DNA of 64,000 nucleotides from Echinostoma caproni (GCA_900618425.1 UZAN01040982.1:1-64000), one strand, 5' to 3'. Counted from the stretch's first letter, positions 36,960-49,799 are shown. Notes: a model not told the origin generated them from the letters alone. Translations and numbers: made by a program.

Positions 36960-37163
36960 ATGGCAATAAAACAAAAAAAAGGTCTTTACACGTGTCACGG
37001 GAATGGTGTTGGGAAACGGAAATATTGTCACTACACCATCACCATATCCTTATTGCGTTCTTCAGGGAATAAATATGGTTCTTACTTCCGTATTTACAAG
37101 TGCAATAACATCAATGGACCGGTGGAAATTGTTCCAAATTTACCTTTGATCGACTACTTCAAG
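36960..37163 (+). CDS. Possible exon, cysteine-containing, unrecognised
   Basis: Open frame ending at a donor (AAG|gtctaa) with an internal acceptor candidate at 37065 (gcgttcttcag). It contains YTCHGNGV, KYCHYTITI (a C-x-Y-x-I string that recalls the CUB first-half signature) and SSGNKYGSYF. It lies about 110 bases after the left arm of the inverted repeat. The exon at 40336-40446 shares an SGNK...F..C N pattern and the same AAG|gt end, suggesting paralogous exons. Function unknown. Confidence 0.3.
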
Positions 37164-38220
37164 GTCTAATAAACACAGATGTATTGATGTTATTTGTTTT
37201 CACTGTTTGGACAGAAATTGGGGTTCAAATATGAGAAAGTGTTACTTGAGTGCATTTCAGAGAAAGAATATCGGTCGTCAGCCGGGTTTCAGTAAAACAA
37301 ACATTGTCGTATCGATCAGATGTCCAACGAAGTTTCATTTTGAATTATTTGTTAAGCAAACCCACTGCAATCGCATAAAAGCATGAAATATCTCTTCGGT
37401 AAGGAAATCCACCTGCCTACCAATTGGCGGTCGGCAAACTTTGTTTTCTGTTTGTCGAATTGGGGAAAGTGAAGTGATAAAAGCCGTATTAGTCTAGGAA
37501 GATGAAGTGTCAGTATCGATTTCTGTTATAGGAATCGCCTGGGATCAAGTATTACGCAGTTGTTTAGGCCCAAATGTACTCTTTTTCTCTGATTACCTTC
37601 CACGACTGCAATACATAGTCGACTATGCCTGGCGTTCCGACGGTTACTTTCATTGTCCTCGGGTCGTTCCTGTGGTAGTTGGTGAGCTTGGTTAACAATC
37701 GATTGCGGTAGTAAGAACCTGGGTACAATTAATTAGTTCTCGAATAAAACTCCATTTTTCACAGTCGCTTTTTGGGCATAGGGATTCACCTGGATCATAG
37801 AGAAGTTCGTTTTCTCTACAACTATTCAAATTTTTGGAGACAAGCGGAAAATCGTGATCTGGAATTAAAAACTGAATTCATTTTTGTCAATCCGTTGTAT
37901 ACTTTCTTAGTACGCGTGAAAGAAAGGAAAGTCTGATTCAAATGTGCCGTTGAGGTATTCCATCATACACGTATATTTTATTTCAATGCAACTAGGCGTA
38001 ATCAGTTAACCGAAAATAAGAATAACAACTGGACGAAAAATGTTGTTTCATTTTCCACCTATTCCATTTCTATATTTTTTGTCTATAATGGGGAACGTGG
38101 ATAGGACAAAACGTATTTGCGCAGTATTTGGACCATTGATTTCTCACCGTCACTAAACATCAGCAATCTTCAAACTTGAACCCCATCCTGGATAGGGAGC
38201 TGGACCAAGCGAAGCCAACG
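37164..38220. other. No supported gene
   Basis: Short frames only (37507-37695). Confidence 0.6.
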
Positions 38221-38418
38221 ATGAGTCTCTTCTTCATAACTCTTAGCATGATCATGGCCACCACGGCGCTCAGTCTAACCTTTCTCAGGACATTCAAAGG
38301 AAACATGTCGATGAATATGGCGAGTAGACAGACAGAAGCCATTGAAGGCGAGGTAGAGCGGTCATTTATTTTACATCACCACTATCAGTACCCAATGCAA
38401 CGCGACAAATTTCAGTAA
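38221..38418 (+). CDS. Putative small protein with N-terminal hydrophobic segment
   Basis: 65 codons from ATG at 38221 (an in-frame upstream ATG exists at 38176). The N-terminus MSLFFITLSMIMATTALSL could be a signal peptide or membrane segment. The rest is polar with a histidine cluster (HHHYQYP). The antisense frame is also open. Could be a first exon or a chance frame. Confidence 0.25.
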   Translation: MSLFFITLSMIMATTALSLTFLRTFKGNMSMNMASRQTEAIEGEVERSFILHHHYQYPMQRDKFQ

Positions 38419-39452
38419 TGCTAACATAATTCTCTAACCAAACATGAAAAACTCTTCGAAAGCAGCGGTAATTCATTAGATAAATGCAATTAGTATCATC
38501 AGCTCTCAGGGGCCATGTCTCGCTTCCGCTATTCGTGATGTGATCACTTTGCTTAATTACCACCTAGCCGTGATCAAGACCCCAAATTATTTAAAGCTAT
38601 CCACTATATCTAGCTGGTCATTACAAAGCTTGCTTGCAGGTCGAGAGTCCCGATAGTCTCATATACACAGTTTCTGTAAAGTGCACAACATATACAGGTG
38701 GTTTAAATCGACTTGGGCCATATTTGCATTGTCACTCATTAACGCGAAAATCCTGCTCCATGGGGGTGTGTGACTACAAATCTACCGTTTGCTGTATCTA
38801 CTTATATCTAATTAACAGAAGTTAATTATTTGTTAGGTTCATTTATGCTCTATCGAGGTTAACCGTCCACCAATTTGAATGAACTTGGCCTGTATGGTCT
38901 AATAGACTAGGTAGGGAATTACATTGTACTGTCCATTGACGAGCTGTTGGTTTAATGTTGAATATTTAATGTTCCGAGTCACATTTCNCATTTCGGCAAT
39001 AAACGCGGCAATAATGACATACGGTGTTCTTTTACTGACAATAATTCTATGGTCCGTGGCAGGAACTAAACAACTCACCGCTTATCCACGTATACAATCT
39101 TACATGTTATTCATTTGTTTTGATATATTTTGATATATTCAACGTGTACCGATTTCGCTAGGCACATGGCCTGACCTATTGAGACAATCACCAACTCTCG
39201 ATGCAGTGGCCAGCTCTCATTGTGTAACCAATCAATAATATCTTTAGCGTACTTTAAGAGACGCCGTGGACAAACAAAATTCGTGGAGATACATTGTTTG
39301 ACTCTAAATGATTCACCCCTTTTCACTGTTTTCATTTTTTCTATCAGCATTTGTCAGTAAACAGAGCGAGTTATATTTGCACGCTTTGTGAAGTGACTCA
39401 ATATGAGACGTATGTAACATTTTCCGTTAGGAATTTTCTGAGGGCGTACTTC
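38419..39452. other. No supported gene; spacer of the inverted repeat
   Basis: Lies between the two 286-bp arms. No transposase or other recognised coding sequence is found in the whole spacer (36848-39452). One undetermined base at 38988. Confidence 0.55.
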
Positions 39453-39738
39453 ACGCAAGTATTTCATGAAATATATGCATCTACAATTCTCGCACATGAT
39501 TTTCATAGATTTAAATGTCATTGACACGGTCAAGGGAGTATTGATGACTTTGGGAAGAGATTTCTTTGTTGCACTCAGCTGTGCTGTTTCAATATACACT
39601 TGACAATTGCTGTTGGTATCATTTTTCGTGGAACATTCGGCTTATGTATCCATTAAACAAATTTGTCTTCCGTATTTCGATGCTAAATTTCCGTTAGAAA
39701 TACAGGCAATTGTTTATTTGAATTTCCGTTCAAAGTGG
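39453..39738 (-). repeat. 286-bp inverted repeat, right arm
   Basis: Identical reverse complement of 36562-36847. Flanks differ immediately outside both ends and no target-site duplication is evident. Confidence 0.9.
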
Positions 39739-40335
39739 TTCTATGTTTTTATGATTCAGATACAAGTGTTTTTTGGTGCTAAACAAACAGATGATTTTCA
39801 ATAATACATATGATGTATCTATGTCATAAAATGCTCACTGCAGTTTTCGATAAATTTAGGCTTCGAAACATATTTCGTCAGGTTCTCCGTCACAGTGCAT
39901 GGTATGACAACATAGCAACACACGTCAACATTTTTTTCTGATTACATGTCGCGTGATTTTGCACTTTTATTACTCACATGACGCTTATTTCCTCATGCAG
40001 TTATTTATCCATACGTTTTACCACACACGTTCAGCTTCAACTGCTTGTATCAGGTATGTACCTACACGTTCAACTGTGGATTTAGTAGTTCACGTAAGCC
40101 GGCTGTCGACGTGTAAAACAGACATGTCTGAGTTGGGCTCATTGACTGCTGGTAACAAGATTTAAATCATATGACATGCTGTTCGTTATTCGCCGGCTCA
40201 GTATAGGTTGTCCTAGTTAAATTGGGGAGGATACGGAAGGCGTCGATTTTGTGGATTTCAATCCACGTGGCAAAGATACGCTTTATAGAAATTTAAACAA
40301 AAATGCATTTATTGAGCACATAATTTCATTTTTAG

Positions 40336-40446
40336 TCAGACCATAGAAGCGGCAATAAATTGGCTTTTCATTGTAATGAGGGATTTCCAAAACGCTACTC
40401 AGTTCCATATAACAAATATTGGGCAAATGTGAAACATCAGCATAAG
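40336..40446 (+). CDS. Possible 37-codon internal exon
   Basis: Bounded by a good acceptor (aatttcatttttag) and a donor (AAG|gtaaat), exactly 111 bases, phase 0 to 0. It codes SDHRSGNKLAFHCNEGF...VPYNKYW... A possible next exon starts after 'ttttattgcag' at 40919 (VITRSDDAVSVTILH...), also phase 0. Shares the SGNK pattern with the frame at 36960-37163. Family not recognised. Confidence 0.3.
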
Positions 40447-43329
40447 GTAAATATACAACACGTACTCGGTACTTTACTAATTAAACTAAATCATCGCAGG
40501 ATGTGGTAAATTCAGGTGTGTGCTCACACTCTAATCAAGCGAGGTTGACTAAACTGATGGGCATGCATTCAATGTTGCTTTGATTTCCGAAATAAGTAAT
40601 ATTTGAACAAAGAAGACTTACATATCAGCTATCTACTACGTGCAGAAATGTGGACGGAACAGTGTCTACATGCTTGAAGTTTCTCTCCCGTGAAAAATAA
40701 ACCATAGTTCGTGCTTGACTTGTTCTCTTGAACCGACATCATCTGCTCTAATGAAGTAGCAGTGTGAAATGTGCATTACATATTAAAGGCACTGAAAGGA
40801 ATTTGATTACTAAATATGGGGGTCGTTTAATGAGCGACAAAAAGGGACATTAGATAGAATAAATCCACTTTTGGAACCATGAGACTTAAAGATGGTCAGA
40901 CCTAGCGCATTTTATTGCAGGTTATTACAAGAAGTGACGATGCTGTATCCGTCACAATTTTACACGATACGACACAAATTTTAGTAACTACAAAAGAGAA
41001 TCAAGTAATACCCGATTTTTCGGTTTACCATTTTATATTTTCCTTTTCTAGTATGCTTTTTTTAAGTCTGAGAATTGAGAACCAGAATATCAACAAATTT
41101 TACGAAATAATCTGGTGTATGGCAGGTGGTAAAAAACATCATTTTTTGAATAGCCGACACGGGGACCGACCTAGAAAAGTGTTTCAGCTTAAGATTCGCC
41201 CGAAATGTAGCCGAACAGTACGGTTATCTGAGACAGCGAATTTTCTTTTTATATATCGTAACCTATCTTTATTTCAAGATTCAAGAGCAAACGTTGAGAG
41301 GGATATTTCAGTCTAAGATATGCTACACGTATCGTTATGATTACATGCAACTCTCTAGACCATACTTGCGTATGAATTCATCAAGTTAAGAATAGTTTAG
41401 TAAAATTGCAGACGACGTGAAACCCGATGAATTGTGTTTTCATGCATATGTTTTTCTCCAATCGCAGCGAAGATTTAATACTAAGCGTGTAAATACCTCA
41501 CATATAATTCTTGTTTCGTCTACTAAACGCCTATCGTCGACAAACTCTGAATCATACGAACATAGCAACCTCTTGAACGGAAGTCTAGATCAATTAGTTA
41601 CCTATAATTCTGATGGAAAGTTATCATCAAAATGTGGAATAAATATTTGTGCAAGTATAAACCGGCCACATTTACGTAGGAGAATGATACCAACAGTAAT
41701 TATTGTGCATCTCAAAAGTGCTAAGTGCCACACCTAAGTGCATCAGAGAAAAACATTTTCAAAGCCTTCAATCATCCCACGACCGTGTCAAACTTAATAA
41801 AATAAACGAAATTCGGGTGAATGGCAATCTTATTTGAAAGAACGACAGGAGCCACTGACTGAACATCAAGTAATTTCTAGGGGCACAGAGATAAATATTT
41901 ATTCGCTTGAAATCCTGAAGAATAATCCTATAGTGAAATCCTTATATGTAAGGAAGCGATTATCCCAAATAACACTTCGGAGGTTTTACAATAAAATTCC
42001 ACATATGGTGTGTTCATCAATTGTGATCCTTCTTGATTCCGTTGGATCCAGTAAAATTACTTGTAAAGAAATTGGCGTGATGCAAGTCTCAACGTAGTTT
42101 TACATAAATCTACCAATTTTGCATCAACAAAAATGATTATTTTTGGCCCTGCATATCCCTATGCGTTTGGAAAGGCCACTTAAATGCGACACTGACGTAA
42201 TAGCGTTACTCTCAAAACACTATTATTAGCTAATCTGATACCGGAATGATGTAGATCTCAGATGCCCCGAGATTTGTAAGTAATCATTTCCGCAACCCCA
42301 TAGGTAGATATGAGTCGAGTTTGACTTCGACTGTTTTGTGATAGTGCACCGGGTGATAGAATAACAAAGTACGTCACGTCAACATAATCCATCATGGCCT
42401 GTAGCGTATTTTCGCGACTGTATTTATTATACCACAATTGTTTATTCAAGCAGCAGTCAGTGCATATAATTTGTCACCCACCATGCTTTAAATTAGATTG
42501 GATACAGGATCATATGTTGACAGTTCTATCATGTGTTGATGTAAAGAAATAGTTCGTTTTCAACGTTAGTACTTCGTTGCTTTTGGCTCTCGGGAATGAT
42601 ATTTAAATGGCGATCAGTAACGGAAGCGTGTTGGTTTACAAGCTATCATTCACAATGTATTGCATACAGTCACCTCCGATGGCATTCTTCCACAGGGAAG
42701 AAGATTGACGTACCTGTTTTTTTTATTATACGTTTGCTTATTCGAATCAGAAAACTAAATATGTGGGAAGGATAGGTTTAATCGATATTCATCCATTGAC
42801 CGGGGAATGTGACCATATCCGGTTCGGTCCGATCATACAAATTGCACTTTTTAAGTTTGTCCTTGCCATGTATCGACATGTATTTTGAGACAAATTGAAA
42901 GCTAATGTTGGATCTTATTCCGAATTTTCTCACATATATAACACCAATAATTAGGAAGGTGAAATTGTGATTGTATAATCCAAATTAGATATACCGCCGG
43001 CAAGCTGAAAATCGTCAAGACTGGTCTCACGTACGGCCTGTGCGGACAAACAAAATACATAAACGAGGTAACGCACTTTATTTCTACGTAAACCGTGGTT
43101 ATGCAGTAAAAGGTAATCGATCAATAAACAATAAATTTCGAACAAACACAGTTTGGCAAAACAATTGTTGTTCAGTAATTCTCTCTCAAGCCGTTTACAG
43201 ATTACATTAGTAACACTGGAAAACAGATCACACTGTTAGATACATTATCAATCATGAGTAAGAGTTTGTCATAGTCAACTGGCTTTTGTCATTTGATTGG
43301 TTTAACTAAGTTACGGCATCAGGGTCACC
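40447..43329. other. Mostly no supported gene; diverged repeat copy at 41683-41799
   Basis: Open frames at 40915-41316, 41417-41737 and 41834-42097 are unusually long for the background but show no named domain. Positions 41683-41799 are a diverged copy of part of the 286-bp repeat. Confidence 0.45.
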
Positions 43330-43930
43330 GGACGACGGACACACTCGGGACCGATTGATCACGAGCCATGGAAGTTGGAGTGACTGAATCAAACGATTTT
43401 GGGAGCAGAGGTCAGGGGTCAACTTTCTTATCCCGATCGCTTCGGCTATTGCTAGAGTGCGCAGTTGAACACCCTTGCATTTGGTGTTGCGGACACGGTA
43501 AACAACTCTGAAGGCGACATCCGGATTTACTTGATGTCCGGGGTCGACTAAATGGGCTAGGATGTAGCTGTTTATTGTTCCGGTCTGTCCTGGTTTTAAC
43601 CGGCGTGGGTGATGCTCTTTGATCCGGGTAGATAGCTATCCGGCCGTTCGAACAACATAAGATGCGCCACGTACACATCTGAAAGAGTATACAACCATTG
43701 ATGAGGTCAGCATCGAAAGTTTATCCTTGTTTTGAATGTGGATCATTGGAGCGACACGAGACATGCACCGTAACTTAGCAGCGTTCAACGCCTTGCATAT
43801 CTCCCTGTTCAGTCGTCGAAGTAGGATTTCACTCACGGTATCACCTTTGAATGACAAACTGAGGAACAAATATTTCTTTTTAAAAGTGCCGATACAGAAT
43901 GATGTGTAAAATTGTGATACAGTCAAACCA
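43330..43930 (-). mobile_element. Penelope-like element B (endonuclease end)
   Basis: Minus strand codes the linker (LSFKGDTVSEILLRRLN), then YSFRCVRGASYVVRT, an in-frame TAG, and LSTRIKEHHPRR followed by the distal GIY-YIG domain with IAEAIGIRK and the CSQ block. The YIG glycine is replaced (YVV), but the catalytic Glu is kept. The reverse transcriptase is missing. The endonuclease is a different subfamily from elements A and C (LSTRIKEHHPRR versus VRRL..IREHH.AWL). Non-functional. Confidence 0.85.
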
Positions 43931-44757
43931 AAAAAAAGTGGAAAGGTAAAAACACAGCAAAAGGGAAAGGAAGTAAAAAGGTACTGAATAAATAATCGTT
44001 CAACGTTGGTTATCTGGTATTCAGTATTTAATGTTCAGTCAATGGACTTTGACATTTATATTCATGTTACTTGAATATTTGCAGTAGTCAAATTATAAAT
44101 CCTGAAACATTCATATTGCTACATTATAAGTGAGTTACCGAGCGACGATGACTGTTTCTGTGGGGTGAGGTCGGCCGTTCTCTCCACGACCCACCCNCGC
44201 ACACAAACTCACCCGCTACACCCGGGAACGTTATTTTCGTGGTCGTTGATTGTGTCTGCTACATATATACCAATGAACGAGCTTGGAGTTGATTGACCTC
44301 TGTCGGTCGGATAAGGAAGCGAATCACGTCAAGATGGATCGACAAGTCGGTCACCATGCGCAAACGTCAATGAGAGCATGATTCGTTGCACGAGTTGAGT
44401 CAGTCTAATCCAACAATAACCCAAGGAGTAAATTCCATGGAGGCCGAGTTTCTCTCGAATGAAACCGATGCCTTTGAAGCAAATGGGAGTGCTTACGTAT
44501 TGTTGACACTGAAATGGACACTTGACAAGATACTTAACAATGGTAACAATGATGGGAGAAGTAACACTATTTCACCTGTATAGTAGGAACCTATTCACTA
44601 TCAGCCAGGGAATGAAAGGAGAACGATGTGATTTTTGTGACATTTGACGGCCGAAGCACCAATCATCTTGTGAGGTCCCCATTGTCATTTGATTGGTTGG
44701 AATCACTTGAAGTTACAACGGATTCGCTCGAATTTACAATAGGTTGTCTTGACACTC
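43931..44757. other. No supported gene between two Penelope-like copies
   Basis: A GC-richer block at 44130-44340 and the string 'gtcatttgattggtt' at about 44684 that also occurs near 43288 suggest repeat-derived sequence. One undetermined base at 44197. Confidence 0.5.
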
Positions 44758-44787
44758 TCACAGAGCACATTTCATATAGAACGATAA

Positions 44788-44942
44788 ATGGCGAAAAAGC
44801 TCGTTCTCAGTGATTCGTAGTCATGTCAAATACATCACAGTTTATATTACGCTGTTTATATATAAATCAGTATTCAAGCATAAAAACGCAAACAAGTGTT
44901 TCTGGAGAAGAATAAATCCTCATGGGTTGTTATTCGAGGCTG
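44788..44942 (+). repeat. Terminal repeat of Penelope-like element C, 3' side
   Basis: Matches the reverse complement of 46855-47017 ('ctcgttctcagtgattcgta', 'ttacgctgtttatatataaa', 'cataaaaacgcaaa', 'cctcatgggtt'). The outer part also matches the end of element A from 6014. Confidence 0.85.
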
Positions 44943-46854
44943 AGGGGGTGAGCCAAGGGAGCTCAACCGCCTGCACAAATTGTTTTTGGGCACACAGAGG
45001 GTTTCATGTAGCCGAATTCCTACTGCTTGTTTTGTGGCCAGCAGACGACAGCAAACCTGCCTTGATAATCGACCACGAACCTGATACAGGCGACGGAATG
45101 CCTCGGTCACATTCACAGTGTGATTTGTTTCAACAAGGTGTGAAACTACTGCACTAATGAGTGACCAAATCGTTTCTGTGGTGAGCCATGCGGGATGGTG
45201 TTCACGGATTCCTTCGGACAAACGCCTGACCGTGCGGCCTATGTAAGTGGTTCCACAGGAACACGTAAATGAATACACACAATGAGACGGCAGAATTTGG
45301 CATTTTATGCTTTAGTCATAAACACACAATTAGCTGGGAAGTAAACAAAACATTGAGCTTTGCTGCATAGAAGATATTACTACCAGCATCTGATAGTCTC
45401 CTTTGTATTACCTCTTCTGATGTATCCTCTTGAACGGCAAGGCAAAGTATACGGACTTCTTTCTGACTTCAGTCTTCTTCACAATATCTCCATTGCACTG
45501 AATCATCTTGCTAACGAATCGTTCTGGATCGCCATTGTGTGTGACGATAGTACGTAAGCACCCGAGCACTTCTTCAAGTGTGTCCTCACTACAAATTTTC
45601 CTTACTCTAGCTGCTACGCAGTGCACCGAATTCCGTTTCAATTTGAGCGGTACAAGGCTGCGAAAATGAATATATTAGCCCTCCCAAGCGGCCTTCCTAT
45701 GCACTGATCGTTGCACCGAGCCATCTGATCTACGACTCAAACAGACGTCTAGAAATGTGAATTTGTAGTCGTTTTCCATTTCTAAAGTAAATATTATGTT
45801 CTGGAAAGCAGTATAGAATTTGCTCAAGGGCTCATTTGTTCCTGATGTTGTATTGATCGGCACAGAATATTATTCATATATCGTGTATATAACACACAAT
45901 CCTGAATGGAAGATTGGAGTTGGGTATTTTCGAGTTTCGCCATGAACACATCGGCAAACAACGGCCTTAATGGTGATCCTGTAGCCACACCATCCTTTGC
46001 TCGTTGAACTTGAATTGGACGTTCTATGTGCAAAAATAAAGCAGTGTTTCAGGTCTTCCAAAAGAAGGCCAATCTCATCATTGTTACTTTGTACATAACT
46101 GCACAGGTAATCGATGGTTTCGCTAATTGGAACATTGGTGAAGAACGAGCTGACGTCCAATGAAACATTGTCCGACCCATCAAGTTTAAGTCACGAATGC
46201 TGTTCACAAAAATGAATGCATCTCTTACACTGTGTTTCGCTAATCCAATTCTTACGGACTCTAGTAATTTAGCCAACCATTTTGCAAGTGCGTCGTACGG
46301 TGAATTGTACATATTCAGAGTCGATCGTAAGGTTACCCCTTCCTTGTGCACCACGGGAAACCCGTACGGTCTGTGAATCGTTGTACCAGCTGGCCGGATT
46401 CGTTCGAAAGTGGTCAGACCGATTACTCCATTTTCCTTTAAACATCGCAATATCTTTGATAAGGTGACCTCTATTTGAGCGGTCTTATCTTTCCCTGTTG
46501 TTTTGGTGAATTTCGACCTGCCACTCAGTATGGCTTCCATCTTTTGTACATAATCTTTGCGGTTCAGAAGCACGATCCCCGTCCCTTTTCCGGGCTTGGA
46601 TATCATGATTCCTCTGTTATTCTGCAGGTCTCTGAGTCGTTTGAGATACTCCGGTGTCGCTAGTTCACTTGTTTTGAATTTCACACTCTGATGTAGATAG
46701 CGTGCATTGACTAAGGATGATTTTAGCTTTTTCAACTCTGAGGGTACGAGATCAACTTTGGTCCTAGAGACAATACTTCTAACAACATTTTGTCCAGATT
46801 TATACATGATAGATTGTGAAAGTTCTGCTCATTGAGAATTCCACAGCCGGTCCC

Positions 46855-47017
46855 ACGATGAACTGAGCCCCAGATAACCCATGAGGTTATTTTCCCTTTC
46901 CCGAAATATGTATTTGCGTTTTTATGTTTGAATACTGATTTATATATAAACAGCGTAATATATATTGTGATGTATTTGGCATAACTACGAATCACTGAGA
47001 ACGAGCTTGTTCGCCAC
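46855..47017 (-). repeat. Terminal repeat of Penelope-like element C, 5' side
   Basis: Inverted partner of 44788-44942. Inverted or mixed terminal repeats are known for Penelope-like elements, so this supports near-complete ends for copy C. Confidence 0.85.
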
Positions 47018-49799
47018 TCTTTGTTACGGTGGATTTACTTGAATTTGGAAAGGTATAGTATCACTCTTCCCTTTAACATAATGTGTTCTCAGTTGAAATA
47101 CAGGACTTGTCGGTGACTATGCACTACTGATGAGCCTTCATAAGGGTGAAACTCAAGTGTAATGCTTCTCAGTTTATGGAATGCTTGGATAACTAAACAT
47201 TGTGCATGCCAGTCATGTCTGGAGGAATAATTTTATCCGCAATATTGCATTCGTAAGGATAATTAGGGGTGAACGTGAAACGATTCGCCGGACATTCAAA
47301 CTATTGTCTGGTTACTGTGAATTGATGCAGTGCAAACATCGTCCTTCGTTTAATTTCTACTAACCGGCGAAATAGCTTTTGCATTCACCCGGACACTGAA
47401 CTTCTAAATGAATAAATTCCACAGTAGCCAAAATTTCTCGAACGTTGGAAATCACGAGGGACATTTTAGGTCGTACGGGTTCAGAATAATGGCCATTTAT
47501 ATTTACACAGTTTGCATAAAGGAGGACAAAAGGGAAAACTCATCATTTGTCCAAAATTGAGTGACATTTCTCCGGATTAAAACTCACCAGAGGTTTATGA
47601 TACAAATAATGAATGGTAACAGGCTATGCAAACAAACGTTAGGCGTTGAAGGCTGGCGTTCAATCCATTATCTTTCTTGCTTCTCTGCAACGAAAAAGGA
47701 AAAGCCAGCACTGCTGTACGAATAACAGTTGACGGATAACCGTCAGTTTTGAAATAACTTAACCATCGATTGGTTGGATTCATCGCACTGCAGTTTTATC
47801 AAACCAAATCGCATTTTCAACCGAGACATCTAAGGGAATATCTCTCCTCCTGGTAAAACCCGAAAATCGTTCCGTTGTGCCCAAAAGCATCATCACTTAA
47901 ATTATTGGGCTTTGAAATAGTCCCATCCGAAATACAGGTTTTTTTCATGGTACACGGATGCTCTATTGAGTTCTATTGAACTCGATAGGGAACTAGTGGA
48001 GCTAATCTCTAGTTTAGGTATCGCATTTTCTCAATATACCTGACGACCATTCGAGAATGAGAATACAGTTCTTACGAGTTGTACAGGGCATTTTTCTAAC
48101 TATTAATGCCACTCTAGACACGGAATAGATTACACCTCAAGCCACAACTAGTATTGTTCAAGTAGCCAGTTACCTCAGGTTTGTTAACCAGTGAGCGAAA
48201 TTATTAATAAGATTCATAGTTGCTCCAAACCGCATGTGGTTAATCATCGGTGACTGCATAAAATCTTCATGCTTTGCTGACCTCTTCCATTCTTAAAAGT
48301 CAAGGCTAAGTATCACCACCTTTAGGTGCAGTAGTTGCCACCCACATTTAATAACCTTATTTTCTGTCATTCACATACCAAGCAGCCTCCATTCTACACT
48401 GTACTCGCCGGACCTGTTGTATCAGTTGTTGTATAAACCTTTAAATCGTCATCAATCAGTCCCACATGAAGCTAATTCAACTACTGTCCCACTGTCGTTT
48501 TTTGGTGACCGCAACCAAATAGTGGTCTGTGCCTATCCGATAGTTGATTTCCGCTGGTATCCTGCTCATTTCAGCCATTGTCGTTTGGGCAATTCATCGT
48601 TATAGTTATCTGAAAATCACAAATTAATAAGCCTTCAAAAAGTATTTCATAAAAATTTTCATATCCTTATATAGTGCATTTATTAGTGCTAAATTTGCTA
48701 TTGAAAGAGATTTGCTTATAAAAATTAGGGTGAAATGCAAGTTGACATTGTGTACCACTTAGATTATGCAATATGACACGATATATATTTAGTTTTCGAG
48801 CAGAGATGGCGGAACGACAGCTGTCTTTAATAAAACTGCACGAAAACACGTCTCTGTGGAGTTCGGTTAGTACTAGCGTGATTTGTACTTTGTACATCGC
48901 AAGCCCAGAGTTCCTCAGTTTGTTTCATCATATCCCACTGGCTCAAGCTTAAACTGCTGCAATTATATCACCTGCCTATGATTTTTCTCTTGTCGATTCC
49001 CTCACTGCACAGTTTGTAAGGAGCTTAAACTAATCTTTATCCATTGCTACGGTTTGGACATATTCATCTTAAAACATTACATGCATTACTGAATGGCATT
49101 TTTCTCACACATCCGGAATGATTGATTGTTTTTGAACAACGAGTCCGAAACGGCACATCATACTATGATGCTGTAATTCTTCATGAAAAATGGTTGCGGT
49201 ATATTTCATTATCTTGAAATTTTCAGTTTTACTTAGGAAACTATAATGAGTGGATAGTGCATTCACCTATGTTCCTGATTGAAACTCTATGGGGTCCGAA
49301 TGGCAGATTCTCCTGGCCTCGTCTGTAACGGATTTAGGGTGTGAATAAAATGTCATGTTTGAGTTTCAGTTTTTACAGTTATTAGCCATACTCATTTGTG
49401 TGCCGCTTTTTGTTGGATAGGCGGATACGGGAAGATTGGAATGTTCACATCGGTGTTAAAGTAAAACGAGAGAGCCCATAATGGATAAGATTGCGGTGCC
49501 AATTAGTAAATGTAGGATCATCACGGTTTACACTACTCGGGATTATTATTCGGAGTCTAAAAAACGATTATGTTGATGAAGGTCCGCATACAGGAAGCAT
49601 TGCGTATTTGTGTGAACAGATCATCTAGCAAGGGTTTTCATCCGCTCGAGCCAGGTCGTAGTTTGACCGCTTTTGACATTTTTCCACCGATCACGTGCCT
49701 CGACAAGCAACGCACACTATAGTGTTGTATTTGAAGATACGCACAACACATGTCTAAATTAGGCAGCCTATAGAATAAAGCGACTGCAAATACTTAAAA
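47018..49799. other. No supported gene
   Basis: AT-rich, short frames only. At 49630-49790 the sequence is GC-richer and may be the flank of the LINE remnant that follows. Confidence 0.6.

Larger units (their letters stand above)
44758..47017 (-). mobile_element. Penelope-like element C (RT plus GIY-YIG, with inverted ends)
   Basis: Reads on the minus strand from about 46995 to 44758. Frame 46807-46049 carries the N-terminal part and the first RT motifs (ISKPGKGTGIVLLNRKDYVQKM, YGFPVVHKEG). The next frame has motif A (LDVSSFFTNVPISETIDYL), followed by GVATGSPLRPLFADVFM (motif B) and motif C. The linker (FTLEMENDYKF, SLPF-type KR) and the GIY-YIG nuclease (CSCGTTYIGRTVRRL, 45278-44874) follow. 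Several frameshifts separate these. Motif C reads YMNNIL where active enzymes have YxDD, and the nuclease Glu block reads ATKQAVG, losing the Glu. The element is therefore inactive twice over. Its two ends carry the same about 155-base sequence in inverted orientation. Confidence 0.92.

Noticed and set aside
36562..39738. Known DNA transposon with long inverted ends
   Set aside because: No transposase-like frame in the spacer and no target-site duplication; left as an unexplained inverted repeat.
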